From positions 1 through 39,491 of the forward strand of contig CANQXU010000004.1 in NCBI GenBank assembly GCA_947627865.1: 39,491 nucleotides of DNA. The letters are read 5' to 3'. Below, piece after piece: positions 18,388 through 27,589 of this stretch; position 1 is the stretch's first letter, and each line of letters opens with the position of its first letter. Both the position numbers and the translations under genes were made by a program. The notes under the pieces are model-generated. The model did not search any database, was not told where the DNA came from, and worked only from the letters and a program-made list of their open reading frames with translations. The DNA is from an uncultured Paenochrobactrum sp. Lineage in GTDB: Bacteria; Pseudomonadota; Alphaproteobacteria; Rhizobiales; Rhizobiaceae.

Positions 18388-19251
18388 TTACCCTACCAAT
18401 TGAACTATTTTTTCTGCTAATGCTTGATACTGGATCGCAGGTCTAGATTTCGAGTCGTATTCGCGGAATGTCAGGCCAAGCTCTATAGCCTCTTTCGCGG
18501 TTGCCTGTGCGAAGGAGATATAGGCAAGGATGTAGTCCTTGTTGTAGCCCTTCGATTCGAGTATCTCCACCAGCATGTTTAGGTTATGCGTATCTACTGC
18601 GCCTAGGTAACCGTCAAATAACGGTTTACTGTAGTTGGAGACTGTGGCTTGTGTAATGTACGTGCCGAGAAAATGCAGTTTCGGGTTGTAGTTCTTTTTG
18701 ATTTTCTGCATGTAAGTGATCTGCTTCGCCACAGCGTTACGGGATTGTTTCTCCAGTAGCGTTGGGATCAGCAAGTAGTCTGCTGCCATGTGGCTGGCAA
18801 CCATCACGTTTGAATACGAAGGCGCGGAGTCGATAAGGATGTAGTCGTAATACTCTTTCAACTGCAACATGCGATCACGAAAATCGAACATACAATCTGA
18901 GTGACGATAGTTAATTTCATTCAGTTCGCTGGTGGAGCCGAGGAAGTGACGGCCGTCTTTAAGCTCTATGGGCTGTATAGTGGAATCAGGGATAAACAAC
19001 TGGTAGGTATTGGCCTCTCCAGGTGTGAACTCATTCTTCAGCGGTTCGCGTTCAATCTCAAGAGGAAGCTCATCAGGAAAGGTTCTTTCTGTCAGGCCGG
19101 TCGTCCAGTCTGCGTCTATCATTAGCACTTTCTTGCCTGCCATTTGAAGGTCATAGGCAATTTCATTTGTCGATTGGGATTTGACCACGCCACCTTTTTG
19201 ACTGCATACAACGATTAGTTTACCCAACGGCTTATCAGCTTTTTTTTCCAT
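18388..19251 (-). CDS. parA: ParA-family partition ATPase
   Basis: VVCSQKGGVVKSQSTNEIAYDL deviant Walker A, VLMIDADWT, YDYILIDSAPSYS; adjacent parB. Confidence 0.85.
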   Translation of the reverse strand: MEKKADKPLGKLIVVCSQKGGVVKSQSTNEIAYDLQMAGKKVLMIDADWTTGLTERTFPDELPLEIEREPLKNEFTPGEANTYQLFIPDSTIQPIELKDGRHFLGSTSELNEINYRHSDCMFDFRDRMLQLKEYYDYILIDSAPSYSNVMVASHMAADYLLIPTLLEKQSRNAVAKQITYMQKIKKNYNPKLHFLGTYITQATVSNYSKPLFDGYLGAVDTHNLNMLVEILESKGYNKDYILAYISFAQATAKEAIELGLTFREYDSKSRPAIQYQALAEKIVQLVG

Positions 19252-19265
19252 CTTCTTTCCTTTAA

Positions 19266-19281
19266 ATTTCGCATGCGAAAT
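19266..19281. promoter_or_regulatory. ATTTCGCATGCGAAAT site 5, immediately upstream of parA
   Basis: Exact match 14 bp upstream of the parA start codon. Confidence 0.8.
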
Positions 19282-19492
19282 TCGGTATAGAAAAATAACG
19301 CGCCCCCAGCTCTGTCGAGGTTTAGGCTGGTGCTAAAAAACCACCTCACGCAGGGATTTGCTCGCTATACCGATAATCGTTATTCTTGAAATTATTCATC
19401 TTCTTCCTTAATCATACCATGCTCGTAATAAATATTAACCAGTGCGGTAGATATATTTGACTCCTCAGAATCTACAATGCTCTGAAGGTGAT

Positions 19493-19508
19493 ATTTCGCA
19501 TGCGAAAT
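19493..19508. promoter_or_regulatory. ATTTCGCATGCGAAAT site 6
   Basis: Exact match. Confidence 0.75.
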
Positions 19509-19548
19509 ATTGGGCTGAAAACAGTTTTTGGGGTGACGCTCTGAATAG

Positions 19549-19564
19549 ATTTCGCATGCGAAAT
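19549..19564. promoter_or_regulatory. ATTTCGCATGCGAAAT site 7
   Basis: Exact match. Confidence 0.75.
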
Positions 19565-19617
19565 AATTAAATCCACCAGCTATGTCGTGACTTGAAAAGA
19601 TTATTTACTTTGAGCTA

Positions 19618-19675
19618 TTTGTCGGCGGACTGTGTTGGTTGATACTGATATCAGATACCTTTTGCGGAGATGCAC
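19618..19675 (+). promoter_or_regulatory. repeated promoter/leader module E
   Basis: TTTGTCGGCGGA...20 bp...TGATACTGATATCAG. Confidence 0.5.
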
Positions 19676-19945
19676 ATGATTATCGGTTCACGATCCTTCC
19701 TGATAAACCACCTGCTGAAAAACTTCACAGATGACCAATTAATCGCGCTCGACACGCTGACCATTGAAAATGTAGGAGAGATAGAAACTGACCTATCCCT
19801 GGAACGCCTATTAACTGAAGGTGAGCGAGTTCACGTTCTGTGTTCGGTAGTGGAAAACTACGATGTGAATACCGGAGCAGGCTTTAACCACGTCCGCAAT
19901 GAGAACGCTTCTCTACGCATCCCACAAAAGGAAGCCACGCAATGA
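19670..19945 (+). CDS. hypothetical protein
   Basis: 91 aa; start may be the second ATG at 19676 (GCGGAG spacing). Confidence 0.5.
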   Translation: MHMIIGSRSFLINHLLKNFTDDQLIALDTLTIENVGEIETDLSLERLLTEGERVHVLCSVVENYDVNTGAGFNHVRNENASLRIPQKEATQ

Positions 19946-20187
19946 ATACTGGTTTGAAAACCTATTACTGCATGTTGCCCAACGGAAAGGTGCAATCTCA
20001 TCAATCTCCGTGGAAACCAACCCATGCAGTGGCTGCGCGAAACGAGTCGCGAGACTGGTATGCGCATTCGTGGTGTTCATCTCAATCGGCAGCTGAGCGC
20101 TGTTATGAATTGACCCAGCAAGAGCAGGGCGTAAAAGTGGAAATTCTACGCGTTACTGATGAGGTGCCTGAGAAGTTGCCGTTTTAA
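19942..20187 (+). CDS. hypothetical protein
   Basis: ATGA overlap with preceding ORF. Confidence 0.5.
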   Translation: MNTGLKTYYCMLPNGKVQSHQSPWKPTHAVAARNESRDWYAHSWCSSQSAAERCYELTQQEQGVKVEILRVTDEVPEKLPF

Positions 20188-20224
20188 TTCTTTCTAAATT
20201 TGGCAATTTCTTTGTTCTTTTTGC

Positions 20225-20301
20225 TTCGTCAGCGGTTAATGCTGGGTGATACTGGATTCAGAAGAGGTAAACAAAACGAATAACTTAAACGGAGAAATAC
20301 T
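20225..20301 (+). promoter_or_regulatory. repeated promoter/leader module F
   Basis: TTCGTCAGCGGTTAATGCTGGGTGATACTGGATTCAGAAGAGGTAAACAAAACGAATAAC. Confidence 0.75.
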
Positions 20302-20646
20302 ATGTCACTGAATCCAACTCTCGTCGCGATGTTCATCTTCAGTAGTTTCAACGAAACCCGTGTTCCTCTCATTAAGCAGGACGATGATGCTCAAGAGCGC
20401 ATCGACTTCAACGTAGCTGGTGGCGGTGAAATTGAGTGCGCGGATTGGATCCGTGAGCTGGCAATCGACATCGTTGAAGAGTGCGACGAAACCTTCACCA
20501 GCAAAGAAGGTCCGGGTATCTGGTATTACGAAGTAGCTGAAGTCATCGGAGCCAAAATCGCTAACGATGCAAACGAGGGGCACGTTTACCAATGTGACAT
20601 CGTTAAGTTTGCACTGGAGCAAACCACCAGCTGGGTCAACTCCTAG
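20302..20646 (+). CDS. small acidic hypothetical protein
   Basis: 114 aa, D/E clearly outnumber K/R; downstream of module F. Confidence 0.6.
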   Translation: MSLNPTLVAMFIFSSFNETRVPLIKQDDDAQERIDFNVAGGGEIECADWIRELAIDIVEECDETFTSKEGPGIWYYEVAEVIGAKIANDANEGHVYQCDIVKFALEQTTSWVNS

Positions 20647-20702
20647 CCTCCTTCCACCAGCCGCCTACGGGCGGCTCTACTTCACTCACTGAGAACTGAA
20701 CA

Positions 20703-20984
20703 ATGGTCATTAGCAAGCTGAACGCCGGTGATACCGTTTGGTCTATCACTCGCCACAAACTGGGTAACACAAATATCCCCACCGTTTCCGTTCACCCTGT
20801 CCAGATCATCGAGGTCAACGAGACCAGCGTTGTTGCGAGCTGGAATCACAATGCGCCAAAACGGTTCGGCCTGAATACGATTAAGGGCTGGAAGAAAGAT
20901 AAGCCTGTACTCATCAAACAACTGTTCGGTAGTCAACGACTGGCTACCAAGACCGAGATAGCTGAACTGAAATCCAAGGGGTGA
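20703..20984 (+). CDS. hypothetical protein
   Basis: 93 aa, same strand. Confidence 0.5.
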   Translation: MVISKLNAGDTVWSITRHKLGNTNIPTVSVHPVQIIEVNETSVVASWNHNAPKRFGLNTIKGWKKDKPVLIKQLFGSQRLATKTEIAELKSKG

Positions 20985-21010
20985 CCACCCTGCTTTCACT
21001 TCCCTCATAA

Positions 21011-21036
21011 AGCCGCCTAAATTGGCGGTTTTTTGT
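21011..21036 (+). terminator. terminator
   Basis: AAGCCGCCTAAATTGGCGGTTTTTTGTT. Confidence 0.7.
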
Positions 21037-21132
21037 TGCCAAACGCTTTGTCAGACGTGCTGTGGGAGGATAATGAATACATGGATGCAGCCAAGGTGGC
21101 GTGAGCGAAATGTATGTCGTGAATTTGGCGAT

Positions 21133-21148
21133 ATTTCGCATGCGAAAT
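21133..21148. promoter_or_regulatory. ATTTCGCATGCGAAAT site 8
   Basis: Exact match, upstream of module G. Confidence 0.75.
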
Positions 21149-21206
21149 AGTTTCTATCCCTAGATAAAAATAGTCATAAAAAGATACTTTTTTTTGCGTT
21201 TGCCTA

Positions 21207-21283
21207 TTTGTCAGCGGTTGGAGTGGGGTGATACTGGATTCACAAGCGGTAAACAAAACGAATAACACAAACGGAGATCCACC
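21207..21283 (+). promoter_or_regulatory. repeated promoter/leader module G
   Basis: TTTGTCAGCGGTTGGAGTGGGGTGATACTGGATTCACAAGCGGTAAACAAAACGAATAACAC. Confidence 0.75.
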
Positions 21284-21835
21284 ATGTCCCAGCAAATCAG
21301 CCAGTCCCGCATCACTCTGACTTCTTTGAAAGTTGCCGCGTTCGCAAGTGAAGAAACTTGGTGCTTTGAAGCTAAAGTTTGTCTTGATGGAAAAGTTATC
21401 GCTAATGCCCATAACAGCGGCACGGGTGGTTGTACCTTCATCCTCGCAATGGATGGTCAAGATAAGTTGTTAGAAGAGGCTGAAACCTTCGCTAAATCCT
21501 TACCTGATCTGGTGTCCGACTTTAACGACCCGCAAACAGGTACCAACATGCTGTTGAGCGTTGATCTGGAAATGCTGGTGGATTGCATCGTTTCTGATAT
21601 GCAGGCTGAGAAAAAGCTGCGCACTCGCTTCAAACGTGAGTTCCCAAAAAAGTTGCTGTATGTACAAGGTGACGCCTTATATTCCGTGAAAGGTTTTGAT
21701 TTAAGCAAAACCAAAGATAAGGCCGTGCTGTTCAAGTCTTGTCGCGATCACAACGGTAAAGACATCGTCATTCTGGCTGAATTGACTGAAGCCAAAGCAT
21801 GGGAGTTGTATAAGAAAACCATGAGCGGCGAATAA
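21284..21835 (+). CDS. hypothetical protein
   Basis: 183 aa, downstream of module G. Confidence 0.6.
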   Translation: MSQQISQSRITLTSLKVAAFASEETWCFEAKVCLDGKVIANAHNSGTGGCTFILAMDGQDKLLEEAETFAKSLPDLVSDFNDPQTGTNMLLSVDLEMLVDCIVSDMQAEKKLRTRFKREFPKKLLYVQGDALYSVKGFDLSKTKDKAVLFKSCRDHNGKDIVILAELTEAKAWELYKKTMSGE

Positions 21836-21845
21836 AGCCTTCACA

Positions 21846-21870
21846 GCCCGCTTCGGCGGGCTTTCTTCGT
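21846..21870 (+). terminator. terminator
   Basis: AGCCCGCttcgGCGGGCTTTCTT. Confidence 0.75.
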
Positions 21871-21922
21871 TAGCTGACCTTTGCCCCAGATAATACCTAG
21901 ACAACCATCCTCAGGAGCTTTC

Positions 21923-23572
21923 ATGGCTATTACTATCACCTATGGCATTCTGCGTAACGCCACACACGAAGAGTTACTCAACAAGGCCTACTCGAACGCA
22001 AGCAACGCTCAGGAAGTTGATATCGACGTAGACAAACTGAGTGAAGAAGCTGTCAGCGACCTTCGACAAACCTGCGACCAAATGGGGCAAAAGAAAATTG
22101 TTCGCGTCATTGACTCGATCGTCGCAGCAAAGAAGGGGGATTTTTCTAAGCCTGTTGCGAGTTTTCAAGCTTTTGATAGCGTCTTGATTGAATACCTACG
22201 GCGTGATGCAAAAGACGGTTGGATCTACCGTCGTGGCAGTGATGGTAATCTGTATGCCGCGCTAGTGACATCCGTTAAACACAATACCAGTGGCAGCTAT
22301 CGTAACCAGCCACCGTCTGTCGATATCAATATTTCATGGTATGGCTTCGGCGATAATTCGAATCGTGATAAGCCTTATGCCGTCCATACTGGCAGCATTA
22401 AGTTTTATGCCCAAGAAGTGGCTCGCCGTCATGTTTCAAAAATCCTGGCCGAGCAAAGTCTTTTCAAAGAAACACCGGAGCTGCGCGCAGAATACGATGA
22501 GCAATTAGAACGCTATCACGAGCTGGTTCAAGGCCAGTTCCCACACCAGTTCCGTGCTATCGGTGCGGCAAACAAAATGGATGGGTATGGTAGTTACGAC
22601 CGTAATTTAAATATAGCGGGTCACAAACTGATCCACGATCTGCCCACCAGCGAGTGCGGGCCTATAAGTGAGGTGGTTGAAACCGACCTCTTGGGTACTG
22701 ATGAGGTTGATGGTTTTGGTGTGTTGCCCGAAGCTACCGCAGTTCGCTTCTTCGACCTGTCACTCCATCAATATGTCTGGGTGCATTCGAATAATGTCGA
22801 GCCATATCTGTACGACAAAAATCTGCGTAACAAGATGATTCTGCCAGAGTCGCATAGCGATTTGCTGGATGTCCTGACCACCGATATTACCGCTTTTACC
22901 AGCGACATTATCGAAGGAAAAAGTGCGGGGAATATCATCATGTGCGTTGGCAAGCCGGGGCTTGGAAAAACACTGACCGCTGAAGTCTATTCAGAGCTCA
23001 CTGAAAGGGCACTGTACTCCATTCATGCTGGCACTTTGGGCATTAACGCTGAAGAGATCGATAAGAACCTAAAAACCATACTAATGCGCGCGCGCCGTTG
23101 GGATTGTGTTCTGCTTCTGGACGAAGCCGACGTGTTCGTGATGGCTCGTGGTCTGGATATGGTACATAACGCCGTTGTGGCCGAATTCCTGCGCACGATG
23201 GAGTATTTCGACGGCCTGATGTTCATGACATCGAACCGTGAAAACGACCTGGATGAAGCCATCATCCCTCGTTGCGCGGCGATTATTCGCTATGACGTGC
23301 CTACGATTGATGACGCCAAGAAGATTTGGCAAGTGATGGCAGACAACTTTGGTGTCGAACTGAGCGCTGATCTGCTAAATCAGCTGGTGGACAGATTCCC
23401 AACTATGCCTCCACGCGATATCAAGATGCTGCTGCGCCTGACATTGCGTATGTGTCGAGCCAAACACGGTGATGGGGCTATCCCAGACATTGAGATGTTC
23501 CGCCGTTGTGCGATGTTCCGGAGGGTACAAATCCGCTCTAAAAACGAAAGGCAACAAGATGATGCAGCGTGA
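21923..23572 (+). CDS. AAA+ ATPase
   Basis: Walker A GKPGLGKTLTAE, Walker B CVLLLDEADVF, MTSNRENDLDEAIIPRCAAIIRYDVP; start re-placed to MAITITYG with CAGGAG SD. Confidence 0.8.
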   Translation: MAITITYGILRNATHEELLNKAYSNASNAQEVDIDVDKLSEEAVSDLRQTCDQMGQKKIVRVIDSIVAAKKGDFSKPVASFQAFDSVLIEYLRRDAKDGWIYRRGSDGNLYAALVTSVKHNTSGSYRNQPPSVDINISWYGFGDNSNRDKPYAVHTGSIKFYAQEVARRHVSKILAEQSLFKETPELRAEYDEQLERYHELVQGQFPHQFRAIGAANKMDGYGSYDRNLNIAGHKLIHDLPTSECGPISEVVETDLLGTDEVDGFGVLPEATAVRFFDLSLHQYVWVHSNNVEPYLYDKNLRNKMILPESHSDLLDVLTTDITAFTSDIIEGKSAGNIIMCVGKPGLGKTLTAEVYSELTERALYSIHAGTLGINAEEIDKNLKTILMRARRWDCVLLLDEADVFVMARGLDMVHNAVVAEFLRTMEYFDGLMFMTSNRENDLDEAIIPRCAAIIRYDVPTIDDAKKIWQVMADNFGVELSADLLNQLVDRFPTMPPRDIKMLLRLTLRMCRAKHGDGAIPDIEMFRRCAMFRRVQIRSKNERQQDDAA

Positions 23573-23741
23573 TGAACAAAGCCCTGAGCAGATCAGGGCC
23601 GCTGAAATTTGTGATCAATTCGATGCACAGGTGTTTACTGGTGACGCCTTCCTGGGTAAGGAAGAGGCTGCAATCCTGCTGGAACATGCCATGCGATGGC
23701 AAAAAGCAGCGTTGGACTCGTTAAAAAGTAATGCCCGATGA
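23559..23741 (+). CDS. hypothetical protein
   Basis: Start re-placed to MMQRDEQSPEQ, overlapping the end of the AAA+ gene. Confidence 0.5.
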   Translation: MMQRDEQSPEQIRAAEICDQFDAQVFTGDAFLGKEEAAILLEHAMRWQKAALDSLKSNAR

Positions 23742-23748
23742 AAGATAA

Positions 23749-23772
23749 AAGCCCCTGATTTAGGGGCTTTAT
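23749..23772. terminator. terminator between convergent genes
   Basis: AAAGCCCCtgatttaGGGGCTTT. Confidence 0.75.
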
Positions 23773-23779
23773 TTGAACC

Positions 23780-24109
23780 TTAGACCACTAAAACTTCTGG
23801 GCCTTTGCTTTCAAGAATACGTAGCATCCTCAATGCAGGGCCGCTTGGTTTCTTTTCTCCTCGCTCCCATTTGGATATGCTCTCTTTCGACATTCCCAAT
23901 GCACGAGCGAGCACAGATTGAGACATACAATATTTAGTCCGCAACATCTTGATCTCAGAGCCGCTCATCGCTGAAACTTCTTTTATTTTATCGTTAATTT
24001 CACGAGCACGGATGGTGCTTTCAATATCTTTAACCAGGCTTTCAGGTGATGCACCAGCTGCATTTAACTCTTTAGCCAATTCAAGCATGTTATTAAGTTT
24101 ATTGTTCAT
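23780..24109 (-). CDS. XRE-type antitoxin
   Basis: HTH RTKYCMSQSVLARALGMSKESISKWERGEKKPSGPALRML; overlaps the upstream toxin gene. Confidence 0.8.
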   Translation of the reverse strand: MNNKLNNMLELAKELNAAGASPESLVKDIESTIRAREINDKIKEVSAMSGSEIKMLRTKYCMSQSVLARALGMSKESISKWERGEKKPSGPALRMLRILESKGPEVLVV

Positions 24110-24488
24110 CAGTAATTTCCTCCAGAATTCCTTTAGAAATTAAATTGTTAATGATTTTTCCATCAAAGTTCAGAAACTCAGCGGCTAATTTTTTATAGGT
24201 TTCCAACTCATCATCTTCAATCTCTTTTGTACCTTTGGCATTGACCGTGTTTTTGGTCCATCCATCTGCAAAAAAAAGATGATTGTTTATCTTAAAAAAG
24301 ATAATAACCCTAACACTTCCACTTTTGCCTTGCCCTTTCATTGCAAGGCGTTTTTTTATCACTCCACCGCCTAAATCAGCTTCAAATTGTCCTTGTTGAA
24401 CTTCATGAGCAGCATCAAGTAACTGTTTGTCTGTTATAGGTATTTTTTTGGTGCTTCGGACAAAAGATGAGATTTTATAGAACGCCAC
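24099..24488 (-). CDS. RelE/HigB-superfamily toxin (COG4737-like)
   Basis: ADLGGGVIKKRLAMKGQGKSGSVRVIIFFKINNHLFFADGWTKN. Confidence 0.75.
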   Translation of the reverse strand: MAFYKISSFVRSTKKIPITDKQLLDAAHEVQQGQFEADLGGGVIKKRLAMKGQGKSGSVRVIIFFKINNHLFFADGWTKNTVNAKGTKEIEDDELETYKKLAAEFLNFDGKIINNLISKGILEEITDEQ

Positions 24489-24630
24489 ATTATCTCCTTA
24501 AATGGTACTGGTTACTATGGTAACGGGTACTACTTAAATGTGCAATATTTATTAGCCTGCTAACATTAAAAACTTCGTGGGTGTGAAGCATTAGTGAATA
24601 ATTAGTGCTTTTACGAAAAAGGTAGTTTTC

Positions 24631-25239
24631 ATGCATAACAACACAGAACTGAAAACGAGTTTCGTTATCAATCTACCTACAGACCTGCATAAGGACAGCC
24701 AGGCTCTGGTTTTGAAAACGGCTGAAGTTGTGGCTGAAAAAATGCGAGCTACCGAACTGAAGCGGGGGCTCTCGAATGAATGGACAAAACCCGATTGGGG
24801 ATCGGCTTGCATCAACGATTTTCTCCGGCATGTCGATAAGGGTGACCCGAGAGACCTCGCAGTCTACGCCAGCATGATGATTCACCACGGCTGGACGACG
24901 AAAGACGTTGTAAAGAACGCTATCGGCCAAGTTTTCGAACAAGCCAGCCAGGAACTGCGTGAAGAGCTGGAAGCCTTAACACAGCTGCTTCGCGTTGTTT
25001 TTGTTGATGCAGGACTGAGTAAGCCTGAATTGCCTATGAATGGGGCTCAAATGTTGTTGCAAGCCGACGACCTCAACGCTGTACTGCGCCAGTCTGCTGT
25101 TCTGCCTGAGATGAATTTAGACCATGTTCAGGTGTTCCATCATGCATTTAATAACTTCAGCGACGAGCCGCTTGGGCCGGAAGAAGCGGATAATATTTTG
25201 ACAGGCTTAAAAGCCGTCGTAAATTCGCTGCAACGCTAA
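24631..25239 (+). CDS. hypothetical protein
   Basis: 202 aa ORF. Confidence 0.6.
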   Translation: MHNNTELKTSFVINLPTDLHKDSQALVLKTAEVVAEKMRATELKRGLSNEWTKPDWGSACINDFLRHVDKGDPRDLAVYASMMIHHGWTTKDVVKNAIGQVFEQASQELREELEALTQLLRVVFVDAGLSKPELPMNGAQMLLQADDLNAVLRQSAVLPEMNLDHVQVFHHAFNNFSDEPLGPEEADNILTGLKAVVNSLQR

Positions 25240-25292
25240 AATAACCTCCGTCTCGGCTGGCAGAGGCCATGTAACTGGTGAAGGAATAAACT

Positions 25293-26513
25293 ATGAGCCA
25301 AATCGTGACCGACGAACTACATTTGATGTTCAATGATCTAGGCATCAAAGATAACTTACGCAAAATTCTCCGTGCCATTGACGGTATTCCCAGCGTTCAA
25401 TACCTTGTGAAAGACGGTAAGGTGTTTGTGTTTGAAAAGCTGGTTTCACTGATGGTCAGCGAAAAATCGACTGAACCGCAAAAAGCGTTAGAACTTCTCG
25501 CTCAGGCCTACATCACTCCGATGCAGGCGGTTACCGACTGGAAAATCGTACCGTATCCCTTTGAGGCGATCGGTAATGGCAATTACTGGGTGTTGCACCA
25601 CACCAAATTCGATGCAGTGATCCCGAAAAAATTCGACACCATCGGCCAGGTACAAGAAGCAATGACAGAATTGCTTTTGGGCCGCTCTATCACACCAGAC
25701 GCCTCAGAGTTGATGGAGCCGAATCTGTTTTATTTTGAAAGGCAGATTTACAAAAGCATCGTCAGCCTGGCTGATATCCCTTCCGACCCGCTGGCTGAAT
25801 GGGATGACATGACGACGGACAGTGTCGAAATGTTGAGCGTTGAGCAATACATTCCCGGTCACCCTCTACTGACAGAAATCGTGTTTACGGGGATCGGGGA
25901 AGTTTCAGGTAAATGGCAAGGTAAACTTGACTGGATGAACTGTGCTGCTGAACACGACGATGAAGCCATCTCCAGCATCTCATTCCTGCCGCTTGAACGG
26001 CTCAACGCCGATTACGCAACGACCTGGGTGCCTGAAGAGGATGACAAACAAGTTATCGCTGCCTTGCAGGAGTATTACCCTGAACTGTCTGGTATTAGTG
26101 ATGCCGCGCTCTATTTCCTGTACGACGAATTCCAGATGGTCTGTAACCAGGTTTCCGGGGAAGAGCCTATCCGCGATACCGATTTTCTGTTCTATGCGAC
26201 GGGTACCGCACTGGGTGTCGATGATGACGGTCCGGCTGTTCGTGACGCTGGGAAGATCGCAGTGTATCTGCTCTCCGAAAATACGCCAGCTGAAGCACTG
26301 GCTAAAAAAATTCAAGATTACGTTACCCGCGACAAATCCATCCAGCAGTTGATGCTCTGGCGCTGGAATGTGTCGAAGTTTCTGGAGTCCTTTTCAGTAA
26401 CTGAAAAAGGCGCTGGACAGCCTATTGCTGTATTTTCCGATCTGATGGAAGCCAGCCGAAAATATGGGCATACCTTTGTAACTGTAACGCAGTCCCAGTC
26501 TGACTTCGCCTAA
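25293..26513 (+). CDS. hypothetical protein
   Basis: 406 aa acidic ORF. Confidence 0.65.
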   Translation: MSQIVTDELHLMFNDLGIKDNLRKILRAIDGIPSVQYLVKDGKVFVFEKLVSLMVSEKSTEPQKALELLAQAYITPMQAVTDWKIVPYPFEAIGNGNYWVLHHTKFDAVIPKKFDTIGQVQEAMTELLLGRSITPDASELMEPNLFYFERQIYKSIVSLADIPSDPLAEWDDMTTDSVEMLSVEQYIPGHPLLTEIVFTGIGEVSGKWQGKLDWMNCAAEHDDEAISSISFLPLERLNADYATTWVPEEDDKQVIAALQEYYPELSGISDAALYFLYDEFQMVCNQVSGEEPIRDTDFLFYATGTALGVDDDGPAVRDAGKIAVYLLSENTPAEALAKKIQDYVTRDKSIQQLMLWRWNVSKFLESFSVTEKGAGQPIAVFSDLMEASRKYGHTFVTVTQSQSDFA

Positions 26514-26605
26514 TTTCGTCGCCCGTTTGGGCTGTGTAACACTATCTCTGTGTTGATGAGCCTACACCTTCGGGTGCGGGTATTTTTAATAACAGAGGAC
26601 TGCCA

Positions 26606-27052
26606 ATGTCTCAGATTAAACCTTTCTCCTGGCTCATTCGTCTTGACGTCGCCCCGTTGTGGGTCGCTGACGGGTTCTGCATGAACAACCAAACCGCTCT
26701 GGATATGCTCGCCAACCAACTGCCATACGCCGATATGAGCTTTGAGCTCGGTGCGGCGGTCATTGCCGGTCCGGATCCGCGTCGCATCGTCAATGAAAAC
26801 GGCTGGGAAAGTAATCAGGCGGAAGAGGTGAAAATTCGTGCCGAGTCTCCATTCGCCTACCCTGAAAACGAAAATCAAGGTACCGACCTCGTTTCTACGC
26901 TGACAGACGCCATTGCCTACATTGATAGTGTTGAGGCAGGTTCTGCTGGTCACACTGATAAATCTGCGGTCATTGCCCGCCTGCGCAGCGCACTGGCGCT
27001 GGTGGACAGCTCGGAGTCCATTGTCAATTTCGAATGGCAACCGGCTGAATAA
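26606..27052 (+). CDS. hypothetical acidic protein
   Basis: 148 aa, AGAGGA SD. Confidence 0.6.
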   Translation: MSQIKPFSWLIRLDVAPLWVADGFCMNNQTALDMLANQLPYADMSFELGAAVIAGPDPRRIVNENGWESNQAEEVKIRAESPFAYPENENQGTDLVSTLTDAIAYIDSVEAGSAGHTDKSAVIARLRSALALVDSSESIVNFEWQPAE

Positions 27053-27096
27053 GCCAATTCGCACCCTTCGGGGTGCGACTCTCCCGAGGTGGCACC

Positions 27097-27237
27097 ATGA
27101 AACGTGAATCCGAACTTTTCGTTATCCACTACGACAGCCCGTTACTGTCTATCGAATTTCTGAGCAATTTAACATCCCAAGGTTGGACTGATATTCAGCT
27201 GGATGCGGATAAACGCCAAGTCGTTGTGTCCCGTTAA
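27097..27237 (+). CDS. small ORF absent from the supplied track (46 aa)
   Basis: MKRESELFVIHYDSPLLSIEFLSNLTSQGWTDIQLDADKRQVVVSR*, CGAGGTGGC upstream, fills the gap between same-strand genes. Confidence 0.5.
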   Translation: MKRESELFVIHYDSPLLSIEFLSNLTSQGWTDIQLDADKRQVVVSR

Positions 27238-27271
27238 TCTCGCCCGGCTAAATCAAAAACAGAGGTGATAC

Positions 27272-27586
27272 ATGCAATCTGAAAAATTCCTATGGGAAAT
27301 CTGTGGCTGTTGCGAAGGGCACGGGAAAGTGGATAACCCAGCGTTCTCAGAAGGGTTCACTGGCAGTGAATGGAACGAGCTCGACAATGAGTTTCGCGAA
27401 GAGTACCGCAAGGGTACCTACGACGTGCAGTGCCGCAACTGCAAGGGTTCAGGGAAGGTAAAAGTGCCTGATGTCAGTCGCATGACTTTTGCTGAAAAGC
27501 GTGTTTTGGTGGCACAGCGAAGGGAAGCTCGTGAAGATGCCGAGTATCGTCGTCAGGCAGCTCATGAATTACGTATGGGGTATTGA
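27272..27586 (+). CDS. DnaJ-type zinc-finger-like small protein
   Basis: CGCCEGHGKV ... CRNCKGSGKV. Confidence 0.65.
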   Translation: MQSEKFLWEICGCCEGHGKVDNPAFSEGFTGSEWNELDNEFREEYRKGTYDVQCRNCKGSGKVKVPDVSRMTFAEKRVLVAQRREAREDAEYRRQAAHELRMGY

Positions 27587-27589
27587 ACC

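Noticed and set aside
18388-19251. KGGVVKSQ Walker A as an inactive ParA
   Set aside because: The signature lysine and the catalytic lysine are present, and known ParA proteins (P1, F) also vary at this glycine position, so it is not evidence of inactivity.
25942-26352. 136 aa plus-strand ORF in an alternative frame
   Set aside because: Nested in the longer 25293-26513 ORF, with composition typical of an out-of-frame reading.
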